This document shows, piece by piece, positions 1 through 8,083 of a stretch of DNA of 12,155 nucleotides. The translations under genes and the position numbers were made by a program. Numbering within the stretch: position 1 is the stretch's first letter; each line of letters opens with the position of its first letter. The stretch comes from DATDRS01 sp035291605 (GTDB lineage: Bacteria; Chloroflexota; Anaerolineae; Anaerolineales; UBA6663). The stretch spans positions 1-12,155 of the forward strand of contig DATDRS010000130.1 of the NCBI GenBank assembly GCA_035291605.1, given 5' to 3'. The notes under the pieces were generated by a model that made no database searches, was not told the DNA's origin, and saw nothing but the letters and a program-made list of their open reading frames with translations.

Positions 1-3000
1 GTGACCGTGACTGTGACCACGTCGCTTGTCCCAATCACCTGATTTGCTGGGATGGTCACCATGACGGGAAGGCTGGCGCTCGCGCCGCTTGCCACCGGCC
101 CGACAGTCGCCGGGGCCGTGGTGGCCCACTGGTTGCCGCCGACTGTGACGCTGAACGTGTCCAGTGCGTTCCCCGTATTCGTCACCAGCAGGGTGTATGT
201 CACCGTCGCGCCGGGTTGGCCCGTCCTGGCCGCCGCGGCGGGCGTCAGATTCAGGCCGCCGCTGAATGCGTTGACGGTCAGCGTCACGGGGACGCGCACC
301 AGCGCTTTGACGCTGTCGTTGGTCACGAGTGTCAACGTCGCCCGGTACACCCCTACCGAGAGGTTCGCAGCATTGAAGTTAATCGTCATCGAAAGGGCGC
401 CGTCGGCGGAGACCCCACCCGAGGCCGGGGCTTCGGACAGCCAGGGCACGTCGCTGTAGATCGAGTAGCAATTCTCGGTGGACGAGGGGCGGAACAGGCT
501 GGTCCCGACGATGCTGAAGAAGTCGCCGTCCAGCCCGCCCACCGACCAGACTTCGCTGGCCGTGATGCCGCTCGTGCAGAAGCCTGCGCTGTTCGACAGG
601 TAAGACGCCGGGATCGAGTCGCCCACCGCCGTCCACGCGCCCGCCGGCCACGCGGCCAGGCTCAAGCGCTGCACCGCATCCGTCGCGTCAAGGAACGTCC
701 CTCTGTCCGCGTCGCCGCCAATCGCATACAGCGCCTGATCCGTCATCGCGAGCGCAAAGTCGGCGCGCCCACTGGTCAACGCCGGGCCTAGGCTCCACGT
801 GTTCGTCTGCATGTTGTAACGCTGGGTCGCCGTGACGTTCTCCGTCGGCGAGGCGTCGCCCCAGCCGCCGACGACATAGAGGTTCGGGCCAGCCTGGACG
901 AAACCGGCCGCGACCGCCGCCGTCGGCATCGCCCCTGCGGCCGGCGGCGTCGTCAGCCAGGCGTTCGCGGCGATGTCATAGATGTCCACCCGGTTGGATG
1001 TGTTGTCGCTGAAGAAGTCGTCGTCGCCGCCAATCAGGTAGACCCGGCCATTCCAGGCGCCCGCCGCCGCGCCCCAGACGTTGCGCGGCAAAGCCGGGCC
1101 GGTTGACCACGTGCCTTTGGCGATGTCATAGATGAAGAACTGGTTCGCGCCGCTGCCGCCCATCACGTAAATCTTGTTGCTATAACAGGCTGCCGCCGGG
1201 CCTTCGCCTCCCACCGGCAGGGGGGCCAGCGAGTTCCAGGCGTTCGTGGCGACGTCGTAACGCCAGGCGTTGGTCGTGAGGTAGTAGCTCCCATCCACGC
1301 CGCCGAACACGTAGAAACTGTCCGGTTCGTCGGGGCATTGGGCGTGGGCGTAACGCACCAGGCCTCCTGGAATTGGCGCCCCGTTGAACCAGGCCGGGGT
1401 GTTCGGGATGGGAGCGCTCGCGCCGGTTAGTGATTTAGTTGAGCGCACCGAAGTTGGGCCGACCGGCGCAGGCGGCGAGAACGACTGAGAACCTGCCGCG
1501 GCTGCCGTCTCCGGCCCCGCGGGCGGCAGGTCGAAGAGGCTCTCGCGGGTTTCGTAGGTGAGCGCGCCCGCCCCGGCGTTATTGAGCACGAGCGTCCGCG
1601 AGCTCGTGCGGCCGGCGACGACCATCGCGCTGAGGGTCGCCGGGGAATTGCTGGCGCAGGGCGTCATCCGGCGCAGGGCGGCGTCCTGGGTCGTCGTCAG
1701 ACCGGCGCTGACCGAGACGCCGGCCAGCGTCCGCGTCATGTATTCGGCATAGCCGATGGTGACCGTCAGCGGGCTTTTTGCCTGATCCAGCCAGAAGTGA
1801 TAGACGCCGCCCACATCGGTCTCTAGCGTCCGGGTAAAGCCCATGCCGCCCTGGATGTAGACAGCCGCCTTTTCGAGCGGCGCGCCGGGCGCAGCATCGC
1901 AATAGCCCAGGCCGGTGATCGCGCCGGTCAATTTGCCCCAATTCGCCGGCGGATTTACCGTCAACGTGACCGGGACTTTGGCGGCGTCATAGGGCGTGTC
2001 TTCCGTGATCTTCAACTGGGCGTAATACTGGCCTGGCTGTGTCACCTCCGGCGCATTGGCGTCAAAGGTGATAGCGACGGGCTGGCCCGTCAATGCGGCG
2101 ACTGTGCCTGTCACCGGGGTTTCCATCAGCCAAGTGACATCGCGCCCGCAAGCACTGGTTGTCTCGCCCGACTCGAACTGATACACCGTCGCCGTGTTTT
2201 GGTCCACGGCCCACAGGTTCCCGTCGCAGTCCAACTCCAGGCCCGCCCCGGCGTAACTGCCGAAGCCGGCGCTAACGGCGAACTGCCCGAGCAACGCATA
2301 CTGATTGGCCGCATCCAGCACGTAGACGGGGTTCGGATCGGCGTTCACCATCACAAACAGGTGCTGGGTGTCCGGGTTATAGGCCAGGCCCGCGATTGCC
2401 AGGCCCACATAGACCTCATCCAGCATCGCGCCAGACGAGTCAAAGTGATAGATCATGCTGTCGTTCCAGCCGCCGCCATACCACGTGTCGGTCGTCGGGT
2501 CATACGCCAGGCCGCGCTGGGAAACCTCAAAACCGGCCGGGCCGCCGGGGCAGATCGTGTTGCCGGTGTAGCCGCTGGCCGGGTCAATCTCATAGAGGCA
2601 GTTGCTCTCCCCTGTGCTGACGTCCATGAGCCATAACATCCCGGTGCTCCAATTGTAGGCCGCGTCGGCGGGGCCATAGAACGGATCCCAAGTATAAGTG
2701 TGGGAGCGGCCGGTTAGCTGCCCGAGCGGCGTGTACTCGTAGATCGTATTATCCCCGCCCCAACCGGGCGAGGGACTGCTGACCCACACCGCGTCATTCC
2801 CGTCATCGTAGGCGATCCCCCATGCCCTGGAAAGGCCCGTCGGCCAGGAGCGGATGACGTCACCCGCCGCATAGGGCGGCGCTGTTGGGGCGGTCGGCAG
2901 CCCCAAACCTTTCGCCGTGGGGGCGTTTTGCCGGAAGGACCTCACGACAAATTCAGGCTTCTCAAACGGCCCCAGAATGGAAACGCCCTTGTCAATCTCC

Positions 3001-6000
3001 AGCAATTCAAACGCCGCCGCCAGGCCGCCGGAGTTAGCCAGGGTGAAAGGCACGGTGGCGCTGAGGCCCATGTCGAGCGTGGCCTGCAGACCGGGCGGCA
3101 GATAGGCCAAATATCCGGCGGGGAGGTTGAAGTCCTGCCGCACCGTGTTGCTCTGGACGACGGCGACCGTGATGATTTCGTTGCCATACCCCCCGCTCTT
3201 CGTCGCCGTGAAGACGTGGGAGCCGGCCGGGGAGAACAGCGTGTAGAAAGAGTCAAGCACCGCCGGGTCGGCAGTGGTCAGGCTCGTAGCGCTCGCGCCG
3301 CTGTCGTTGACGACGTTCGCACCGGGGAGCGCAGCCCCGGTGTTCGCGTCATCCGTGTTGCCCACGACCAGCCCGCCTGCCTGCGGACCGCAGTTCACCA
3401 CGCCGGCTTTCACGTTGTCCACTTCCCACCACCACTCGTAACTGGCGTTGTAGTAATGGAAGCGGACGACGACGTCCGGCTGGCCGGCCGCGAGCGCGGT
3501 GATGTTCAGCGCCACGTGCTCGCGAAAGTCCCCGGTGTTCTGGGTGCGCGAGTACACCGTCGTCCAGCTCGCGCCGCCGGTGTTGCTCACATCCACGCTG
3601 GCGACCTCGATCAGGCCGCCGTCGTAGGCGTTGAAATCAGTGTCAAACTCTAATGGCACGGTGACCGCCGTAGAAAAGTTCAGCACCGGCGTCCGCAGTT
3701 CGGCGTCCTGAGAACTGCCCGCGCCGTAATAGTCGCTGTCCAGGATAGCGAAACCGCCGCTGCCGCCCGTCAAATTGCCTCTACCCTTAGGATCATTGAA
3801 CAGCCAGACCTGGCCATTGTTCAGGTTGTCAATGTTGCTCCAGCCGGAAGGCAAAGCCTGCGTTTCAAATCGCTCGAATAAGCCATTGCCGGCATACTTG
3901 TAGCCGGGCGCAGCGCAGGCGTTCACATCGGCGCTCAGCCCGAAGTTCAAAGTTCGGTTGGAAGAGAGCGGATTGATCATCTGGCTTCGGGACAGATACC
4001 CTGGCGCCCAGGCGCTGGCGTTGAAAGTATAGGAACCGCCTCCTGCCAGCGTCACGCTGTAAAAACCGGTCACCGGGTTATTCCAGATGGTCCCGCCCGG
4101 ATATCCGCCGATCGCGAGGCTGGCGTAGAGCGGCCACCCCGTGGTCGCGTCGCGGATCGTCCCGGAGACCACGTAACCCGGCGCGGCGGTGAGTTGGATA
4201 TTCTGCGTGGTCGTCGTTCCGGACATGACGCTCACGCCCGAGATCGTGCTCGGCAGATAGCCATAGAGAGAGGTTGTCACGGTGTATATGCCGACCGGCA
4301 GGGTCATCGTGTAAGCGCCGGTCGCGGCGCTCTGCGTGGCAGTGGTTTGCGTGGGGCTGGAGGCGGCCTGCACCACCGCGCCGACCAGCGGCGCGGCGTT
4401 CGCCGCATTCGAAACCACTCCCTTGAGCGTGCCCTGCGGCCCCAGTGAGCACGATGGGAACCTGAACGAACCGACGCGGGTCTGCCAGCTCACCGCGCCG
4501 ATCACCGCATAATATTCACTCGTGAACCAGAAGGTGCAGCCGTCAGTAGGGTCCACCCCCAACATGCTGTAATCGCCCCAGCGCCCGGCGGAGCCGGTCT
4601 GATACCCCGCGCCGTTGATGAGCGTGCCTTCGCCCTGCGGCAGCGTCCCTAACGGATCGCCGGCCAGTCGGCCCGCGTAGCGGATGGACGGATAGACCGT
4701 GGCGCTGGAGACGCTGTAGCCTACCGCCAGGTTGCCGTTGGCGTCCAGCGCGGCGCTGCCCATCCAACGATGATCGGCGTCGGGAGCGTAAGTCCCTTGC
4801 TGATAGATGCTCCAAGCGCCGCCCACCCGGCGCAGTTCGTACCAGCGCACGCCCGCGTGGTCCGCGCCGTCCACATCTACCGTGTGATTCGTTGCCAGCG
4901 CTTGGTGGCCGCCGTAGTTGCGGTACTGTAAGCGGTGCATCAGCCGGTCAGAAATGGCGTCCAGCGCCGTCCCGCCCGGCTGAGGGATGCAATTCCGCGA
5001 ACCGAAGCACATGCTGGAGTCGAACGGCGCGGTCGCGAGCGTCACGTTGGGATCGCCTGATAACCCAAAGGTGGAGTTCGCCGGGGTGTCCCAGTCCACG
5101 TGAAATTCCCAGATGGATAACTGATCGGGCGACGACCCGGAGGCGATGTCGTCCACTTGAGCGAAGTAGTTGGGCGTCCCGGCCGGCGGCGCGGGGCCGT
5201 CCAGATCGGCCGGCAACTGGCCGCCATAGCTCAGGTTGACGTTCCCCAGATCAAAATACACCATGCGGGTCGGCTGGCCGAGCAGCATCTGGCTGCGCTC
5301 AAAAACCACTGCGCCTCCCCCGGCCCAGCTGAGGCTTCCGGCCCAGAATTGGTTGATGGACATGTAATAGCCATCCGGCCAGACGCCCAGATGGGGATAA
5401 TCGTTCATCTTGTTGTTGCTGATCAAAAACTCGTAGCGATGCCAGGCGCCGGTCGGATCGCCCGTCTGGGAGACGGCCATGCACTGGTAAAACGGTCCAT
5501 CAGGAAAGTTGGGGAGCGCGAACTGGCCCGCCATCCAGCGGTCGGCCAGATGGTCGTAAAGCACGATGGGGTCGCCGTCATTGCTGTTCTCGCATACTCC
5601 GCCGAAACCCGTCCACAACGTGTTGCCGTCCACTGGGCCATAGACCAATGTGGCGGTGCGGGTGCTGCGGTTAAGTTGCCAGACCGCCAGCGACAGGTTG
5701 ACCCACTGCATGTAATGGTTGGGGCCGACATCGCCGTTGGTGTCGGGGGGATAGACGCCGTTCCGGTTGTCAATGCCCTCAAAATTGAAAGCGGCGGCAG
5801 GCATCTGCGCGCTGCCAGCCCCATCCTGCAAAACAGGATCAAAACCGGCCTGGTCCAGGTCATCGCCCCCTGGCCGGTCAGGGCGTGGCAACGGAAACAG
5901 TGGAATCTCCCGGGCTTTTTCCACGCGGGCCGGACGAGGGGGAATTTCACGCAAGGCCGGCGAGACGTCGTTCCGGAGCGACGGTCGAACCACCGGGACA

Positions 6001-6143
6001 AGGTCGCCCGGCGGCTGCGGCGTTACTCCCGGTTGGCTGGGAGCGTCGCCCTGGCTGGATGCCGCGTGACTTGGGGCAAGTAGCGCCAGCAACAGGCCAA
6101 TCCATACGCCGTGCCTCAGTGCAGCAAGAATTCGGTTAGCCAT
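1..6143 (-). CDS. Giant secreted multidomain protein (Ig, kelch, CarboxypepD_reg-like), C-terminus beyond window
   Basis: The frame is open from ATG 6143 to the left edge (2047 codons, no stop). An in-frame TAG at 6155-6153 fixes this start. Residues 1-27 are a Sec signal peptide (basic start, Leu/Ala core, SHA before the cut), then a Pro-rich linker to about 115. At 118-565 lies a conserved module with PPDTNGDVGPNHYMQWVN (132-149), a GDPIVLYD motif and an RWGDYSMLGVDP motif. Regulatory-like beta-sandwiches follow at about 571-655, 656-738, 919-1005 and 1399-1490. A MAM-like jelly roll at 753-915 ends in WWWEVDNV. An NHL-like propeller (about 1095-1325) and a six-blade kelch propeller (about 1585-1880; GG pairs near 1614, 1662, 1705, 1759, 1809, 1869) each interrupt an Ig-like domain. 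A NEW3/DUF11-like domain starts near 1960. The protein is extracellular or surface-bound, possibly for adhesion or carbohydrate contact. No catalytic motif was recognised, so its function is unknown. Confidence 0.9.
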   Translation of the reverse strand, partial: MANRILAALRHGVWIGLLLALLAPSHAASSQGDAPSQPGVTPQPPGDLVPVVRPSLRNDVSPALREIPPRPARVEKAREIPLFPLPRPDRPGGDDLDQAGFDPVLQDGAGSAQMPAAAFNFEGIDNRNGVYPPDTNGDVGPNHYMQWVNLSLAVWQLNRSTRTATLVYGPVDGNTLWTGFGGVCENSNDGDPIVLYDHLADRWMAGQFALPNFPDGPFYQCMAVSQTGDPTGAWHRYEFLISNNKMNDYPHLGVWPDGYYMSINQFWAGSLSWAGGGAVVFERSQMLLGQPTRMVYFDLGNVNLSYGGQLPADLDGPAPPAGTPNYFAQVDDIASGSSPDQLSIWEFHVDWDTPANSTFGLSGDPNVTLATAPFDSSMCFGSRNCIPQPGGTALDAISDRLMHRLQYRNYGGHQALATNHTVDVDGADHAGVRWYELRRVGGAWSIYQQGTYAPDADHRWMGSAALDANGNLAVGYSVSSATVYPSIRYAGRLAGDPLGTLPQGEGTLINGAGYQTGSAGRWGDYSMLGVDPTDGCTFWFTSEYYAVIGAVSWQTRVGSFRFPSCSLGPQGTLKGVVSNAANAAPLVGAVVQAASSPTQTTATQSAATGAYTMTLPVGIYTVTTSLYGYLPSTISGVSVMSGTTTTQNIQLTAAPGYVVSGTIRDATTGWPLYASLAIGGYPGGTIWNNPVTGFYSVTLAGGGSYTFNASAWAPGYLSRSQMINPLSSNRTLNFGLSADVNACAAPGYKYAGNGLFERFETQALPSGWSNIDNLNNGQVWLFNDPKGRGNLTGGSGGFAILDSDYYGAGSSQDAELRTPVLNFSTAVTVPLEFDTDFNAYDGGLIEVASVDVSNTGGASWTTVYSRTQNTGDFREHVALNITALAAGQPDVVVRFHYYNASYEWWWEVDNVKAGVVNCGPQAGGLVVGNTDDANTGAALPGANVVNDSGASATSLTTADPAVLDSFYTLFSPAGSHVFTATKSGGYGNEIITVAVVQSNTVRQDFNLPAGYLAYLPPGLQATLDMGLSATVPFTLANSGGLAAAFELLEIDKGVSILGPFEKPEFVVRSFRQNAPTAKGLGLPTAPTAPPYAAGDVIRSWPTGLSRAWGIAYDDGNDAVWVSSPSPGWGGDNTIYEYTPLGQLTGRSHTYTWDPFYGPADAAYNWSTGMLWLMDVSTGESNCLYEIDPASGYTGNTICPGGPAGFEVSQRGLAYDPTTDTWYGGGWNDSMIYHFDSSGAMLDEVYVGLAIAGLAYNPDTQHLFVMVNADPNPVYVLDAANQYALLGQFAVSAGFGSYAGAGLELDCDGNLWAVDQNTATVYQFESGETTSACGRDVTWLMETPVTGTVAALTGQPVAITFDANAPEVTQPGQYYAQLKITEDTPYDAAKVPVTLTVNPPANWGKLTGAITGLGYCDAAPGAPLEKAAVYIQGGMGFTRTLETDVGGVYHFWLDQAKSPLTVTIGYAEYMTRTLAGVSVSAGLTTTQDAALRRMTPCASNSPATLSAMVVAGRTSSRTLVLNNAGAGALTYETRESLFDLPPAGPETAAAAGSQSFSPPAPVGPTSVRSTKSLTGASAPIPNTPAWFNGAPIPGGLVRYAHAQCPDEPDSFYVFGGVDGSYYLTTNAWRYDVATNAWNSLAPLPVGGEGPAAACYSNKIYVMGGSGANQFFIYDIAKGTWSTGPALPRNVWGAAAGAWNGRVYLIGGDDDFFSDNTSNRVDIYDIAANAWLTTPPAAGAMPTAAVAAGFVQAGPNLYVVGGWGDASPTENVTATQRYNMQTNTWSLGPALTSGRADFALAMTDQALYAIGGDADRGTFLDATDAVQRLSLAAWPAGAWTAVGDSIPASYLSNSAGFCTSGITASEVWSVGGLDGDFFSIVGTSLFRPSSTENCYSIYSDVPWLSEAPASGGVSADGALSMTINFNAANLSVGVYRATLTLVTNDSVKALVRVPVTLTVNAFSGGLNLTPAAAARTGQPGATVTYTLLVTNTGNALDTFSVTVGGNQWATTAPATVGPVASGASASLPVMVTIPANQVIGTSDVVTVTV

Positions 6144-6165
6144 GCTGAGAACCTATGCGCGAACA

Positions 6166-6195
6166 AACATAGGATACACCTGTTTATCCAGCCAA
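6166..6195 (-). promoter_or_regulatory. Weak candidate promoter of the giant secreted protein gene
   Basis: Read on the minus strand, TTGGCT (6195-6190) and TATGTT (6171-6166) are separated by 18 bp and each match the sigma-70 consensus at 4 of 6 positions. The implied transcript starts about 16 nt before ATG 6143. An overlapping alternative, TTGTGT with TATCCT (also 18 bp apart), fits about equally well. Only a weak AGG lies about 11 nt before the ATG as a ribosome binding site. Confidence 0.25.
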
Positions 6196-6257
6196 CACAA
6201 TCACCCCCGCGCTTCTATCCGTCCATACCAGCATCCACGCACTTACTCACTTCATAC

Positions 6258-6263
6258 TATAAT
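6258..6263 (+). promoter_or_regulatory. Perfect -10 box TATAAT for the selA-tsaD operon
   Basis: TATAAT matches the -10 consensus exactly and stands out in the GC-rich surroundings. Only 7 nt (6264-6270) separate it from the GTG at 6271, so transcription would begin at or next to the start codon. There is no convincing -35 hexamer at the expected distance (6234-6240 reads TCCACGC). The stretch before the GTG, TTCCCCTC, has no Shine-Dalgarno sequence. Both points fit a leaderless mRNA. Confidence 0.55.
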
Positions 6264-6270
6264 TCCCCTC

Positions 6271-6693
6271 GTGACCGACAATTCTGAAAACCCCCTCAGC
6301 CTCACCCTCGCCGCGTGGATGCTTGCCCTCATCGGCTGGCTGGGCCTCCTGGGCCTCATCTTCAACGTTGACCCGCGCCTCGGCGTGCTGCCGGTCTGGA
6401 TCTTTTTTGTCCTTTGGCTCATGGCGCTCACCGGCACGGCCGTTCCCTTTGTGGCCTACCTCAATCGCCGCTTCGCGCCAGCCCTCGCCCCTCCGAGCGT
6501 TCTGCTCCGCCAATCCATTTGGGTCGGCCTCTTCGGCGCGACATGCGCGTGGCTGCAAAAAGGAGGGCTCCTCAACCCGGCCATCGCCGCCCTGCTCGCC
6601 GCGGGCCTTGGCGGCGTCGAGTGGTTCCTCCGCTGGCGCGAGGCCTCCCGCTGGACGCCTGAGCCCGCACGTGAACCCGATGAGCCTGCGTGA
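6271..6693 (+). CDS. Small four-helix membrane protein, function unknown
   Basis: This is a 140-residue protein I cannot assign to a family. Hydrophobic segments lie at about 11-31, 39-64, 78-96 and 100-120, followed by a Trp/Arg patch (WFLRWREASRW) and an acidic, Pro-rich tail. I chose GTG 6271 because hydrophobic coding sequence follows at once and a perfect -10 box lies just upstream. An in-frame ATG at 6142 would add 43 polar residues, run through that promoter and overlap the divergent gene's start codon. The stop overlaps the selA start by 14 nt, so the two are probably translationally coupled. Its place at the head of the operon gives no clear hint of role; an ATP synthase protein I-like or other small integral membrane protein is possible but unsupported. 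Confidence 0.7.
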   Translation: MTDNSENPLSLTLAAWMLALIGWLGLLGLIFNVDPRLGVLPVWIFFVLWLMALTGTAVPFVAYLNRRFAPALAPPSVLLRQSIWVGLFGATCAWLQKGGLLNPAIAALLAAGLGGVEWFLRWREASRWTPEPAREPDEPA

Positions 6694-8071
6694 TCTTCCC
6701 TCCGTGGACAAACTGCTGGCGCAAGCCGACGACCTCATCGCCGCCTATGGCCGTCCGCTCACCACAGAAATTTTCAGGGAAGTGTTGGACGACGCCCGCG
6801 CGAACTATCGCAGACCCTCGCAGCGAAGCGGAGAGGGCGACGGCCGTCGAAGCTCCTCGGGGCGAAGCAGCGAGGACGCAGTCATCCCATCTCCGACCGG
6901 CATCCTGACCCAGGCGCGCGCCCGGCTCGCGGCCCTCACCGCTGCCTCCCTCCGACCCGTCATCAACGCCTCGGGCGTGATCCTGCACACCAACCTCGGG
7001 CGCGCCCCGCTCGCCAAAGCGGCGCTGGCCCACGTGGAAGCCGTCGCTCGAGGATATTCCACCCTGGAATACGACCTCGCCAAGGGCGAGCGCGGCTCAC
7101 GCGCCGTACACGCCGAGAGTCTCCTCACGCGCCTCACCGGGGCCGAAGCCGCGCTCGTCGTCAACAACAACGCGGCCGCCATCCTGCTCATCCTGACCGC
7201 GCTCGCCAAAGGCAAAGGCGTGCTCATCTCGCGCGGTCAGTTGGTCGAGATCGGCGGCGGCTTCCGCGTGCCGGACGTGATGAAACAATCCGGCGCGAAG
7301 CTCGTCGAGATCGGCACGACCAACCGCACGCACCTCCGCGACTTCGAAGATGCGATAGATAGCAAAACCGCGCTCATCCTGCGCGCGCACCACTCCAACT
7401 TCAAAATCGTCGGCTTCACCACCGAACCGCCGCTTGCAGAACTCTGCTCCCTCGGCCTGCCCGTCGTGGACGACCTCGGCTCCGGCGCGCTGCTCGACAC
7501 GGCTCAGTTCGGGCTGGCGCACGAACCGATGGCGCAAGAGTCCTTGCAAGCCGGGGCCGCGCTCGTCGCTTTCTCCGGCGACAAGCTCCTCGGCGGGCCG
7601 CAAGCCGGGATCATCGCCGGCCAAGGGGCCCTGGTCGCCAAACTCAAGAAGCATCCGCTGGCCCGCGCCGTCCGCGCCGACAAGCTCTGCCTCGCCGCGC
7701 TTACCGTGACCCTGCTCCATTACCTGCGGGACGAAGCGACGCGCGAGATTCCCGTGTGGCGCATGATCGCCATGCCCCTCGCGGAAATTGAAAACCGCGC
7801 GCGCCAGTGGATCGCGCAACTCGGCGCGGGCGAAGTCCTGGCTGGCGAGTCCACGGTGGGCGGAGGCAGCCTCCCCGGCGAGACGCTCCCCACCCGGCTC
7901 GTCGCGCTCGCCGTCAAATCGCCCAACGCCTTCGCCGCCAGGCTCCGCGCGCAGCCTCCGCCCATCGTCGCCCGCGTCGCCGAGGGGAAAGTCCTGTTCG
8001 ATCCGCGCACGGTGGCGGTGGAAGAAGAGGCGGCTTTGATAGAAGCGGTGAGGAAAATTCTGCACGAATGA
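6680..8071 (+). CDS. selA: L-seryl-tRNA(Sec) selenium transferase (SelA)
   Basis: SelA is a cytosolic PLP enzyme. It converts Ser-tRNA(Sec) to Sec-tRNA(Sec) with selenophosphate, the committed step in bacterial selenocysteine synthesis. The 463-residue product keeps the family signatures: LRPVINASGVILHTNLGRAP, VNNNAAA, SRGQLVEIGGGFRVPDVM, GTTNRTH, DDLGSG, and SFSGDKLLGGPQAG with Lys302 as the PLP Schiff-base lysine (Lys295 in E. coli). An N-terminal helical domain for tRNA(Sec) occupies about residues 1-45. ATG 6680 gives the family's usual start (MSLRDLPSVDKLL); GTG 6671 is an alternative three codons earlier. Residues 46-66, rich in Ser/Arg/Gly, are encoded by a hairpin repeat pair and look like an insertion in the linker. 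No selB, selD or selC gene lies next to it, so those would be elsewhere in the genome. Confidence 0.95.
   Translation: MSLRDLPSVDKLLAQADDLIAAYGRPLTTEIFREVLDDARANYRRPSQRSGEGDGRRSSSGRSSEDAVIPSPTGILTQARARLAALTAASLRPVINASGVILHTNLGRAPLAKAALAHVEAVARGYSTLEYDLAKGERGSRAVHAESLLTRLTGAEAALVVNNNAAAILLILTALAKGKGVLISRGQLVEIGGGFRVPDVMKQSGAKLVEIGTTNRTHLRDFEDAIDSKTALILRAHHSNFKIVGFTTEPPLAELCSLGLPVVDDLGSGALLDTAQFGLAHEPMAQESLQAGAALVAFSGDKLLGGPQAGIIAGQGALVAKLKKHPLARAVRADKLCLAALTVTLLHYLRDEATREIPVWRMIAMPLAEIENRARQWIAQLGAGEVLAGESTVGGGSLPGETLPTRLVALAVKSPNAFAARLRAQPPPIVARVAEGKVLFDPRTVAVEEEAALIEAVRKILHE
6815..6876 (+). repeat. Composite hairpin repeat inserted in frame in selA
   Basis: Two 23-nt imperfect palindromes occupy 6815-6837 and 6854-6876. 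They are 39 bp apart start to start and agree at 17 of 23 positions. Both centre on GCGAAGC, a heptamer known to form an exceptionally stable DNA mini-hairpin. The outer arms pair in each copy: CCCTC (6815-6819) with GAGGG (6833-6837), and TCCTCG (6854-6859) with CGAGGA (6871-6876). The outermost pair is C:G in one copy and T:A in the other, a compensatory change. A perfect 12-bp palindrome, CGACGGCCGTCG (6838-6849), abuts the first copy. The whole block stays in the selA frame and encodes a Ser/Arg/Gly-rich linker. Confidence 0.75.
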
Positions 8072-8072
8072 T

Positions 8073-8077
8073 GGGAG
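8073..8077 (+). promoter_or_regulatory. Ribosome binding site deciding the GTG start of the M24 peptidase
   Basis: GGGAG lies 6 nt before GTG 8084 and just after the selA stop (8069-8071). It is the best Shine-Dalgarno match in the operon and supports the non-ATG start of the downstream gene. Confidence 0.6.
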
Positions 8078-8083
8078 AATGCC

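Noticed and set aside
5157..6083. 308-codon open frame on the plus strand
   Set aside because: It lies opposite the N-terminal part of the giant minus-strand gene, whose translation has a signal peptide and clear conserved motifs.
6142..6270. N-terminal extension of the small membrane protein from ATG 6142
   Set aside because: The added 43 residues are polar and unpatterned, the stretch contains the TATAAT box, and it would overlap the divergent gene's start codon.
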